Positions 1 through 6,593 are shown, counted from the stretch's first letter. The stretch is DNA of 7,735 nt from Bacteroidota bacterium (GCA_023488865.1 JAMDDG010000152.1:1-7735), one strand, 5' to 3'. Numbers and translations: made by a program. The notes: generated by a model from the sequence alone, not told the origin.

Positions 1-731
1 CGATTGAGGAAATCATTGCCAGGGGTTATGGAGTTGCCACGGTTTATTATGGTGATGTGGATCCCGATTTTGACGATGGATTCCACAACGGTGTTTTTCA
101 GCTTTTCACGGGGAAACGCGACAGCGCCTCCTGGGGAAGCATTGCCGGCTGGGCCTGGGGTCTTTCCCGAATAATGGATTATCTTGAAACAGTAAAAGAG
201 GTGGATTCCAAAGAGGTATTTGTTCTGGGGCATTCCCGGTTGGGGAAAGCTGCTTTATGGGCCGGTGCCAACGACAAGCGGTTTGCCATGGTTGTTTCCA
301 ATGAATCGGGTTGCGGTGGCGCTGCATTGTCGAAGCGTATTTATGGCGAAACGGTAGGAAGGATTAATACGAGTTTTCCCCATTGGTTTTGTGATAATTT
401 CAAAAAATACAACAACAAAGAGGAAAATTTACCGGTAGACCAGCATGAATTATTGGCGCTCATTGCCCCCCGTCCACTCTACGTTTGCAGTGCGGAAGAT
501 GATCGTTGGTCTGATCCGAAAGGGGAATTTCTTTCCTGTGTTGCCGCATCTCCTGTCTATCAGCTTCTTGGCAAAAAGGGCTTTCCTGGTAAGGAATTTC
601 CTGGTTTACAGCAACCTGTGGTTGGAACAATCGGGTACCACATCCGTCCGGGTTTACATGCCATCAAACCCTACGATTGGAACTGTTTCATGAACTTTGC
701 CGACCTAAATTTCCCGAAAGGGAAGGATTGA
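1..731 (+). CDS. CE15-like glucuronoyl/acetyl xylan esterase family protein, C-terminal part (5' end outside window)
   Basis: The reading frame is open from the first base (codons begin at base 3), so the start lies upstream and about 242 residues are visible. It is an alpha/beta-hydrolase of the carbohydrate esterase 15 type. Those enzymes cleave ester bonds between glucuronic acid on xylan and lignin alcohols, usually outside the cytoplasm. The nucleophile elbow reads GHSRLGKAALW, with the serine codon at 234-236. A conserved SNESGCGG block has its glutamate, the likely acid residue, at 303-305. Near the end, GYHIRPGLHA followed by YDW supplies the probable catalytic histidine at 657-659. 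The APRPLYVCSAEDDRWSDP strand-loop is also typical. The fungal GCSR elbow is GHSR here, a form I associate with bacterial members. No signal peptide can be judged because the N-terminus is missing. The CE15 family is clear; the exact substrate (methyl glucuronate or acetyl ester) is inferred. Confidence 0.85.
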   Translation, partial: IEEIIARGYGVATVYYGDVDPDFDDGFHNGVFQLFTGKRDSASWGSIAGWAWGLSRIMDYLETVKEVDSKEVFVLGHSRLGKAALWAGANDKRFAMVVSNESGCGGAALSKRIYGETVGRINTSFPHWFCDNFKKYNNKEENLPVDQHELLALIAPRPLYVCSAEDDRWSDPKGEFLSCVAASPVYQLLGKKGFPGKEFPGLQQPVVGTIGYHIRPGLHAIKPYDWNCFMNFADLNFPKGKD

Positions 732-757
732 TCTTTAACCGATAAATTATATATTTG
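728..757 (+). promoter_or_regulatory. Bacteroidetes-type promoter for the secreted protease gene
   Basis: TATATTTG at 750-757 matches the TAnnTTTG -7 box of the Bacteroidetes primary sigma factor. A TTG at 728-730 lies 19 bases upstream, where the -33 box is expected. The -33 element overlaps the TGA stop codon (729-731) of the preceding esterase gene. Transcription would start around 762-766, giving a very short leader before the ATG at 774. The match is by eye. Confidence 0.6.
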
Positions 758-773
758 GGAAAATCAATTTTTA

Positions 774-2975
774 ATGGCCAAACGTATTCTTTTCCTATCC
801 CTAATTTTTGCCTTAACATCCATTTTAGCTTTTCGAAGTAATGGCCAAATTTCATACGGAGGTGTGCCGGCTTCTTTTAACAGATTGAAAAGCAGTAATT
901 TGCAGCTTCCTGTCGTAGAGATGGCGCCCGTCGACAATTATGAACTTCAACTCAAAGATGCACGGTCTAAAAATCCGAATAAGAAATTCAGGTTTGCCAA
1001 AAGCTTTGATGTTGATATCAGTCCGGCCAATTCCGGTATCTGGGATTCAGCTGATGGTATCAGGATTTGGAGGGTAGCCATCCGTTCCAAAGGGGCATAT
1101 TCGTTGAATATACTGTTCGATCGTGCCATTTTGCCCACAGGCGCCTCTATTTTTATTTATTCGCCCGATCATCAAATCCTGCGGGGCGCTTTTAATGCCA
1201 ACAACGAACAATCGTCGGGTATGCTGCCCATTTTTCCCCTGCCGGGAGATGAGATTATCGTTGAGTACGACGAGCCTGTTACGGTCTCAACCCCCGGGGA
1301 CCTTCATATTTCGAAAGTTAACCACGACTATAAAAATGCGATCGGATCGCGACCGTTGGGAGAGTCAGGAACCTGTAATATGGATGTATATTGCAAGAAT
1401 GCGGCAGTAGTGAGCAAAGAGAAACAGGCAGTGGTACAATTGGTTATTGCCGGAGTCGACCTTTGTACCGGAACCCTGGTCAACAATACCAAAAGAGACA
1501 AGACCCCCTACCTGATTACAGCAGGCCATTGCATTATGAGCGCAACAGACGCGCAACAAACTGTTTTTACCTTTAATTACGAAAGTCCGTTTTGCGGCAC
1601 TAACGGTAGTGCAAACGGTTATGTTGATCAGACCATGACAGGTTCAATATTGAGGGCACGTTCTGATTCGCTCGATTTTGCGCTGGTTGAGCTGGAAATG
1701 ATGCCTCCTCCGGAATACCGGCCCTATTTTGCAGGTTGGGACAACACCAAAATAGTCCCTCTTTCTGTCAGGTCCATTCATCATCCCAAGGGAGATGTTA
1801 AGAAAGTTTCCATCGATTATAATCCACCCGGAATTGCCTCATACGGTTCAAATGGCTACCTTCCTAATGCTTTCTGGTGGATCAAAAAATGGGATATCGG
1901 AACTACGGAAGCAGGCTCCTCCGGCGGACCGCTTTTAAATGATAAAAACCTTCTAATTGGCACATTGACAGGCGGTACTGCAACATGCGATCGTTCAACA
2001 GATGATTATTTTTCAATGTTGGCCTACGAATGGAACCATTCTTCCCTTGTAACCAGTCAATTGAAGAAATGGCTGGATCCGGCCAATTCAGGTGAAACCA
2101 GCATCGAAGCGATGGATCCTTACACTTCAGGTGCAACCTGCGATCAATTCTCGGATGTTTTACCGGACGAGAAATACGAAGCGGCAAAAGTGACAGGCGG
2201 CAAAGGGTATGTCTCCGGTCACAATTCGTATGGGATTTCCAGTTATGCCCAGGAATTTAATTTGACCGATAAAACAACCCTTTCTGCATTTTCTGCCGGT
2301 TTTGCCAAAGCTATGACCGGCGTAAACAACAGCAACAGTACCGTCGTTTTTCAAATTTACCAGGTCAATGACCTTACCGGTATGCCGGGAACCGTGTTGA
2401 AACAGATCAGCATTCCAATCAAGTCGCTGGCAGAAAAGACCATGCATTTCTTTGAGCTTGATCAACCGCTCACAATTACCGGCAAATATTTCATTGGCTA
2501 CAATATTAACTACAACAATACCAGCGATACAATTGCCGTTTACCATGCGCCTTCCCGATCAGGCAATAACATGAACCGGGCTTATTGTGTTGTGAATAAG
2601 AGTTGGGAACCATTTTACTGGGTTCCGGAGATTAATCTTAAAACCTCCCTTTTGATCAATTCTTTCGGATGTGCCACTACTTTTGCCCCGACTATTCCAA
2701 ATCCTGCTCCAAACGTCAATCCTCAATTTAAAGTTTATTATCCGATGGATCCAACCCTAAATATACTCTACTTAGTCAATACCGGTAACGAGGAGTATGG
2801 AAGGATTATTTTTTACGATTTGCTTGGACGCAAAATCTCTGAAGTGCAACGAATGCTTACAAAAGAACCTATGGAACTCAGCTATGGCAGGATGGAATCT
2901 GCCGTTTACTTTGTTGCAATCGAAACCCTGGACAAAAGGGAAGTGGTGAAAGTGAAACTTACCAGAAGCCGGTAG
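774..2975 (+). CDS. Secreted trypsin-like serine endopeptidase (lysyl endopeptidase-like) with T9SS type A sorting domain
   Basis: This 733-residue preproprotein should be exported by Sec and then by the type IX secretion system. Residues 1-25 form a signal peptide (MAKR, hydrophobic core, probable cut after SNGQ). Residues about 50-185 look like a beta-rich propeptide. Residues about 199-450 are the S1-type protease: His252 (TAGHC), Asp301 (SLDFAL) and Ser383 (GSSGGP) make the triad. The fold aligns, from memory, with Achromobacter lysyl endopeptidase along its length. Six cysteines (201, 207, 231, 253, 274, 405) match that enzyme's three disulfides, and the shared ending WLDPxxxG is present at 433-440. 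Asp410 in CDRSTDDY lines up with the lysine-recognising Asp225 of that enzyme, so cleavage after Lys is predicted. Residues about 455-630 form a beta-sandwich-like accessory domain that I do not name. Residues about 650-733 are the sorting domain (FYDLLGRKI, then VYFVAIE and VKVKLTR). It has its own promoter and is probably transcribed alone. Likely roles are extracellular protein digestion or processing. Confidence 0.9.
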   Translation: MAKRILFLSLIFALTSILAFRSNGQISYGGVPASFNRLKSSNLQLPVVEMAPVDNYELQLKDARSKNPNKKFRFAKSFDVDISPANSGIWDSADGIRIWRVAIRSKGAYSLNILFDRAILPTGASIFIYSPDHQILRGAFNANNEQSSGMLPIFPLPGDEIIVEYDEPVTVSTPGDLHISKVNHDYKNAIGSRPLGESGTCNMDVYCKNAAVVSKEKQAVVQLVIAGVDLCTGTLVNNTKRDKTPYLITAGHCIMSATDAQQTVFTFNYESPFCGTNGSANGYVDQTMTGSILRARSDSLDFALVELEMMPPPEYRPYFAGWDNTKIVPLSVRSIHHPKGDVKKVSIDYNPPGIASYGSNGYLPNAFWWIKKWDIGTTEAGSSGGPLLNDKNLLIGTLTGGTATCDRSTDDYFSMLAYEWNHSSLVTSQLKKWLDPANSGETSIEAMDPYTSGATCDQFSDVLPDEKYEAAKVTGGKGYVSGHNSYGISSYAQEFNLTDKTTLSAFSAGFAKAMTGVNNSNSTVVFQIYQVNDLTGMPGTVLKQISIPIKSLAEKTMHFFELDQPLTITGKYFIGYNINYNNTSDTIAVYHAPSRSGNNMNRAYCVVNKSWEPFYWVPEINLKTSLLINSFGCATTFAPTIPNPAPNVNPQFKVYYPMDPTLNILYLVNTGNEEYGRIIFYDLLGRKISEVQRMLTKEPMELSYGRMESAVYFVAIETLDKREVVKVKLTRSR

Positions 2976-3010
2976 CCTTTGGTGTGCAATTATGCTTCAA
3001 AATCAACCGT

Positions 3011-4156
3011 ATGCCAGTCAAAATTGTTGTTTTTATCTTATGTATCAGCTTTTTGGGCAGTTGTACGTCAGATCCAAAACGAAAAAGGTCAACGGATGTC
3101 CGGAAAGGATGGAAACCAGCTTCAGAGGCAACCGGATTTACCATTCAGCTTATAGGCGCTTACCGAAAACTGACCGTCATTGACCCGTGGCAGAAGTCAA
3201 GCAACAATCAATTCGAGTACTACCTTTTGAAAAAAGGGGAGAAGATACCGGAAGAACTCAAAGGAAAACAGGTTTTCTTTACCCCGTTGCAAAAAGTTAT
3301 TTGTCTCTCTACCACCCATATTGGTTTTCTGGATGCATTAGGGGAGCTCTCTTCTGTTGCAGGCTTGTCGGGAAGCGCCTATCTTTCCAACGCTGAGGTC
3401 AAAAAGGGAGTAGCAGAAAATCGTATCCGGGAAGTTGGCAATGAACGGGGCCTCAACTATGAAATGATTGTACAACTCAAACCGGATGTGGTTTTTGCCT
3501 ATGGCATTGGCGCCGAAATCAACGCTCAGATCAATAAGCTTCATGATTTGGGCATTCCAGTTGTCTTGGTGGGTGAATATCTCGAACAGTCACCGCTTGC
3601 GAAGGCGGAATGGATCAAATTTTTCGGTGAATTTTACCGGAAGGAGGCGTTGGCCGATACGGTTTTTGAAAAGCTCAAAACCAATTACGAAGCGATAAAA
3701 GGAACGGTTGCAAAAGTTCAGATCAGGCCCTCTGTCCTTACCGGTTTACCGTTCAAGGATACCTGGTGGATGGCCGGAGGCCAGTCCAACCTGGCTGTTT
3801 TGATCAAAGATGCAGGCGGAAAATTTTTATGGCAGGAGAATCCTTCCAGGGAGGCATTTCCCGTATCTTTGGAAGAGGTTTTTTTGTGCGCGGCAAAGGC
3901 TGATTTTTGGATCAATTGCAGCAACGTGAAAAGTATTGATGAATTAATGGCTTATGATACAAGATTTTCCGGGCTCCCTGCCGTAAAAAAATCACAGGTT
4001 TACAACAACAACCTCCGCTCGACACCCGGTGGCGGCAATGATTACTGGGAAAGCGGCGTCATCCATCCGGATCTGATCCTGTCGGACCTGGTGAAGATTT
4101 TCCATCCGGAATTGTCTGTAAATAAAGAGTTTCACTATTATAAAAAAGTGGATTAA
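3011..4156 (+). CDS. ABC transporter substrate-binding lipoprotein (iron-siderophore/heme/cobalamin type, PF01497-like)
   Basis: This 381-residue protein is the binding component of the importer formed with the next two genes. I chose ATG 3011 because translation from it gives a clean lipoprotein signal: MPVKIVVFILCISF and then the lipobox LGSC, with the lipidated cysteine at residue 18. An in-frame GTG at 2984 would prepend nine poorly fitting residues. A single periplasmic-binding domain spans about residues 88-365. The first lobe starts at KVICLSTTHIGFLDALG; the segment LKPDVVFAYG and then GIPVVLVGEYLEQSPLAKAEW leads into a connecting helix. The second lobe contains TWWMAGGQSNLAVLIKDAGG and SREAFPVSLEEVF, ending at HPDLILSDLVKIFHPE. 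This long-helix, two-lobe layout is that of the FhuD/BtuF class, which binds metal chelates. The EYLEQSPL glutamate would be one of the acidic residues that dock on the permease. It lies 35 bases after the protease stop without a convincing promoter, and 18 bases before the permease. The precise ligand cannot be read from the sequence. Confidence 0.85.
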   Translation: MPVKIVVFILCISFLGSCTSDPKRKRSTDVRKGWKPASEATGFTIQLIGAYRKLTVIDPWQKSSNNQFEYYLLKKGEKIPEELKGKQVFFTPLQKVICLSTTHIGFLDALGELSSVAGLSGSAYLSNAEVKKGVAENRIREVGNERGLNYEMIVQLKPDVVFAYGIGAEINAQINKLHDLGIPVVLVGEYLEQSPLAKAEWIKFFGEFYRKEALADTVFEKLKTNYEAIKGTVAKVQIRPSVLTGLPFKDTWWMAGGQSNLAVLIKDAGGKFLWQENPSREAFPVSLEEVFLCAAKADFWINCSNVKSIDELMAYDTRFSGLPAVKKSQVYNNNLRSTPGGGNDYWESGVIHPDLILSDLVKIFHPELSVNKEFHYYKKVD

Positions 4157-4162
4157 ATTGAT

Positions 4163-4168
4163 GAAGGA
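4163..4168 (+). promoter_or_regulatory. Shine-Dalgarno-like site supporting the permease start at 4175
   Basis: GAAGGA sits 6 bases before the ATG at 4175. It is one of the few good Shine-Dalgarno matches in the window. It supports translation starting upstream of the repeat units rather than after them, where no in-frame ATG, GTG or TTG occurs before the first membrane helix. Confidence 0.5.
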
Positions 4169-4174
4169 ATAGCA

Positions 4175-5311
4175 ATGAAGGGAAAAGAATTTTCGATTTC
4201 CGATCCGGTACCCTCGACTCCGGTCCCTGAGCGTAGTCGAAGGGTTCGATTTCCGATCCGGTCCCTGAGCATAGTCGAAGGGCGATTTTGGAATGGGGCA
4301 GGATTTTTTCTACTCGTTATTGTGCTGCTCCTGTTTTTCCTGCTCGATCTGCTGGTGGGATCGGTTCCCATTTCCCTATCTCAATCTATTTCAACTTTAT
4401 TTCACCCCTCTTCCTCCGATCCTCAAATCGCGTCCATTCTTTTCCAATTCAGAATACCCAAGGCAATTACTGCCGTGATGGCTGGTGCGGCGCTTTCTGT
4501 GGCCGGGCTGCAAATGCAGACTGTTTTCAGAAATCCCATTGCCGGCCCTGATATTCTGGGTATTAGTTCCGGCGCCAGTTTGGGCGTCGCCCTTTTTGTG
4601 CTCTCCACCGGCTGGTTTTTCAAAGGGGCGCTTCTTTTTTCAATGGCTGGTTCCTGGGGCATTGTATTGGCAGCCTGGTTGGGTGCCGGATGCATGATGT
4701 TGCTGATTGTCCTGATTGCATCGAAGTTGCGAGACCTGATGACCGTATTGATCCTGGGTATTCTGATTTCCAGTGCGATCCTGTCAATCGTCGGCGTTTT
4801 ACAATATTTCAGCAGCGAATCGTCGCTCAAATCATTCATGGTGTGGACCATGGGAAGCTTAGGCAGCACAACCCGTGATCAGCTTTGGGTACTTGTTCCT
4901 TCTGTTTTGGCCGGGCTGGCCATGGCATTGCTTTCCGCCAAATACCTGGATGCATTTTTATTGGGCGAAAATTATGCCAGGAGTATGGGGATGAACCTTC
5001 GACTGGCTTATTTGCTGGTTTTTGCTTCCACCTCTATTCTGGCGGGAAGTATCACTGCTTTTTGCGGGCCGATCGGGTTTGTCGGGATCATTGTACCCCA
5101 TCTGGCCAGGAAATTCTTTCGTTCGCCGTTACATGGACGGCTGATACCGTCAACCATGCTGCTGGGGGCTGTTGTGATGCTGATAGGTGATATCGTCTCC
5201 CAACTTCCCGGCTACGAAACGACTTTGCCGATTAATTCGGTTACTGCCTTGTTGGGCATTCCTATCGTGATATGGATTATTTTTCAGAACAAAAAAATAG
5301 GGGCACTCTGA
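4175..5311 (+). CDS. FecCD/BtuC-family ABC importer permease with repeat-derived N-terminal extension
   Basis: This 378-residue inner-membrane subunit would form a homodimer, the channel for the chelate delivered by the upstream lipoprotein. The FecCD family is recognised by RIPKAITAVMAGAALSVAGL (residues 93-112), directly followed by QMQTVFRNPIAGPDILGISSGA, then by GPIGFVGIIVPHLAR (298-312), which covers the region that contacts the ATPase. HGRLIPSTMLLGA and LPINSVTALLGIPIVIW close the protein. About ten membrane helices can be drawn, the first at about residues 41-62. Residues 1-38 are unusual: they are hydrophilic and largely encoded by two copies of a dispersed-type repeat (4192-4282), giving VPERSRRVRFPIRSLSIVEG. 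Family members usually have a shorter leader before helix 1. No in-frame start codon exists between the repeats and helix 1, so the extension is probably translated, unless a non-standard start is used. It is followed after 21 bases by the ATPase gene. Confidence 0.88.
   Translation: MKGKEFSISDPVPSTPVPERSRRVRFPIRSLSIVEGRFWNGAGFFLLVIVLLLFFLLDLLVGSVPISLSQSISTLFHPSSSDPQIASILFQFRIPKAITAVMAGAALSVAGLQMQTVFRNPIAGPDILGISSGASLGVALFVLSTGWFFKGALLFSMAGSWGIVLAAWLGAGCMMLLIVLIASKLRDLMTVLILGILISSAILSIVGVLQYFSSESSLKSFMVWTMGSLGSTTRDQLWVLVPSVLAGLAMALLSAKYLDAFLLGENYARSMGMNLRLAYLLVFASTSILAGSITAFCGPIGFVGIIVPHLARKFFRSPLHGRLIPSTMLLGAVVMLIGDIVSQLPGYETTLPINSVTALLGIPIVIWIIFQNKKIGAL
4192..4282 (+). repeat. Duplicated dispersed-repeat-like unit inside the permease 5' end
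   Basis: Two direct-repeat blocks alternate here. TTCGATTTCCGATCCGGT is identical at 4192-4209 and 4245-4262. A 25-base block with core CCCTGAGCRTAGTCGAAGGG occurs at 4220-4244 and 4258-4282 with one mismatch (G or A at the R). The core has CCCT/AGGG ends and resembles, from memory, short palindromic repeats scattered through many Bacteroidetes genomes. The first copy is preceded by ACCCTCGACT (4210-4219), an imperfect reverse complement of AGTCGAAGGGT (4235-4245). The whole tract is read in frame as the N-terminus of the permease. Confidence 0.8.
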
Positions 5312-5332
5312 TCGCAAAGAATAAATTTAGGT

Positions 5333-6487
5333 ATGAAGGAAGAGGTGTTTGTTGAATGTAAAGAAGTTTCGATTGGCTACAGGGACCGTTCAAAGGCCAC
5401 TGTGGTTAAGCGTGATCTCTCTTTGCGTGCATCAAGCGGCGAAATGGTTGCGCTGATCGGTGGCAACGGCATCGGGAAGAGTACCCTATTAAAAACCATT
5501 GCCGGATTTCAGTCTCCTCTTTTCGGCGAATTATTAATTCAGCAACGGTCCATCTCAAACTTCACGTCAGCTGAATTAGCGAAAGAACTAAGCTTCGTCT
5601 CTACCGGGATAGTCAGGGTGGCCAATCTAACCGTCTGGGAAATGGTGGGATTGGGCAGGTTCCCCTATACCAGCTGGTTTGGACAATTGGGCGAAAAGGA
5701 TGAAGAAATCATGGAAGAGGCCATCCGGCTGGTGGGACTTTCAGGGTACGAAAACCGGCTGATCAACCGGATTTCGGATGGAGAACGCCAAAGGGCAATG
5801 ATTGCCAGGGCTTTGGCGCAGGATACCAGGATCATGGTACTCGATGAGCCAACTGCTTTTCTCGATATTTCAAACAAATATGAGATTGTGCGCATTTTGC
5901 ACAAACTGGCCGATGAACGAGGCAAGTGCATCATTTTCTCCACCCACGAATTAAATATAGCCCTTTCTATGGCCGATCGTATCTGGTTGATGCTGGGTGA
6001 CCGTGTGATAGAGGGATTACCAGAGGAAGTTGCTGCAGGGGGATATTTTGAGTCTTTATTCCCCAACAACAGTTATTTGTTTTTTGACCCTGAAAAAGAA
6101 GATTTCCGTATCCGCAGGGAAAGAAAAGGCAGCGTATTGCTTTCGGCTACCGGCCCGGAACAGATTTGGGCAACAAAAGCAATGGAACGTTTGGGTTTCG
6201 AAGTTCACCTTCTCCCCCCTTCGTCCCCTTCGTCCCCTTCGTCCCCTTCGTCCCCTTCGTCCCCTTCGTCCCCTTCGTCCCCTTCGTCCCCTTCGTCCCC
6301 TTCGTCCCCTTCGTCCCCTTCGTCCCCTTCGTCCCCTTCGTCCCAGTCCTTCCGTCCCTCCATCCCCCCGTCTCTCCCTCTCATCTCCCGGGAAGCAAAC
6401 GTCTGGACCTTAACAAATCAAGATAACATTAAGGATTTCAAAACCTTGACCGAACTTTGCGGCGAAGTGAAAAGGCTTATACTTTGA
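5333..6487 (+). CDS. ABC importer ATPase (FecE/BtuD-like) with (Pro-Ser-Ser)14 insertion in its C-terminal domain
   Basis: This 384-residue cytoplasmic ATPase should energise the FecCD-type permease immediately upstream. The nucleotide-binding domain spans about residues 6-235. Walker A is GGNGIGKST (43-51), the signature ISDGERQR (147-154), Walker B IMVLDEP (167-173) with catalytic Glu172, and the switch His205 lies in FSTHEL. Where most members have the Q-loop glutamine, this one reads ELSFVSTGIV, with Ser/Thr instead; I associate that change with Bacteroidetes relatives. VGLGRFPYTSWFG also fits them. Residues about 248-384 form an accessory domain (FFDPEKEDFRI, LSATGPEQIWATKAMERLGFEV, and finally ANVWTLTNQ with LTELCGEVKRLI). 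Between its two halves lies a perfect run of 14 Pro-Ser-Ser units (296-337) and a degenerate Pro/Ser-rich tail to about 350. Without this insert the protein would be roughly 330 residues, close to relatives. The gene is last in the operon, and its 3' end overlaps an antisense gene remnant. Confidence 0.88.
   Translation: MKEEVFVECKEVSIGYRDRSKATVVKRDLSLRASSGEMVALIGGNGIGKSTLLKTIAGFQSPLFGELLIQQRSISNFTSAELAKELSFVSTGIVRVANLTVWEMVGLGRFPYTSWFGQLGEKDEEIMEEAIRLVGLSGYENRLINRISDGERQRAMIARALAQDTRIMVLDEPTAFLDISNKYEIVRILHKLADERGKCIIFSTHELNIALSMADRIWLMLGDRVIEGLPEEVAAGGYFESLFPNNSYLFFDPEKEDFRIRRERKGSVLLSATGPEQIWATKAMERLGFEVHLLPPSSPSSPSSPSSPSSPSSPSSPSSPSSPSSPSSPSSPSSPSSQSFRPSIPPSLPLISREANVWTLTNQDNIKDFKTLTELCGEVKRLIL
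6218..6343 (+). repeat. Minisatellite: 14 perfect tandem copies of a 9-base unit
   Basis: The unit CCTTCGTCC is repeated 14 times without a mismatch, covering 126 bases. It begins on a codon boundary and encodes Pro-Ser-Ser each time. Because the unit is a multiple of three, gain or loss of copies keeps the ATPase frame. The tract has no stop codons in any plus-strand frame. The lack of any base change suggests recent expansion or ongoing homogenisation by slippage or recombination. Confidence 0.97.
6344..6390 (+). repeat. Degenerate pyrimidine-rich continuation of the minisatellite
   Basis: Directly after the perfect copies, the plus strand stays almost purely C/T (cagtccttccgtccctcc and onward to the CCCGGG at about 6387). 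It still encodes Pro and Ser mixed with Gln, Phe, Arg, Ile and Leu. This looks like decayed older repeat copies at one edge of the array, or low-complexity DNA from which the array grew. Confidence 0.5.
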
Positions 6488-6593
6488 CCCTGATCTTGAA
6501 TACAACCTTTTTCACTGTTTCCTGAGACAATGGATCCGCAATTCCGGTGTGAAGGTCGGTCGGGTAATAGATGACGAACAAACCTGGCAAAAG
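6477..6593 (-). pseudogene. C-terminal remnant of a YhcH/YjgK/YiaL (DUF386)-like gene
   Basis: Read on the minus strand from 6593 down to the TAA at 6477-6479, this stretch encodes 38 residues, starting LLPGLFVIYYPTDLHTG and ending VKKVVFKIRVKV. A stop codon (TGA, 6594-6596) lies directly before it in frame, and no start codon is available. From memory of the YhcH/YjgK/YiaL family (about 150 residues, cupin-like, linked to sialic acid and other sugar metabolism), the pattern of a G-x-FVIxxP-x-D-x-H strand followed by a VKKVVxKxxV ending is its C-terminus. The upstream DNA (6597-6690) has stops in all minus-strand frames and shows no more of the protein, so about three quarters of the gene is gone. 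The last 11 bases overlap the 3' end of the ATPase gene. The family assignment is from pattern recognition only. Confidence 0.6.

Noticed and set aside
2160..2546. Minus-strand 128-residue frame inside the protease gene, and similar antisense frames at 4423-4869, 5665-6069 and 6808-7230
   Set aside because: All lie opposite strongly supported genes and have the composition expected of shadow frames, with no recognisable motifs.
2973..2981. TAGCCTTTG before the binding-protein gene as a -7 promoter box
   Set aside because: The spacer between TA and TTTG is three bases rather than two, and no -33 box is evident. An independent promoter for the importer operon is possible but not supported here.
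2961..2983. Imperfect hairpin around the protease stop codon (ACCAGAAGCC to GGCT...TTTGGT region)
   Set aside because: It has a G-T wobble and internal mismatches, overlaps the stop codon, and is not followed by a T run, so it is not convincing as a terminator.
2984..3010. GTG at 2984 as the start of the binding-protein gene
   Set aside because: It adds nine residues before a textbook lipoprotein signal that begins at ATG 3011.
2976..3010. Cobalamin riboswitch or Fur-type operator upstream of the importer operon
   Set aside because: The gap is only 35 bases, far too short for a cobalamin riboswitch, and shows no clear inverted-repeat operator.
6218..6343. CRISPR array
   Set aside because: The repeats are contiguous 9-base units without spacers and lie inside a coding region.
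6030..6426. Plus-strand alternative frames through the tandem array, reading as long (Arg-Pro-Leu)n and (Phe-Val-Pro)n proteins
   Set aside because: They arise because the 9-base unit has no stop in any frame. Both overlap the well-supported ATPase frame and show no other protein features.
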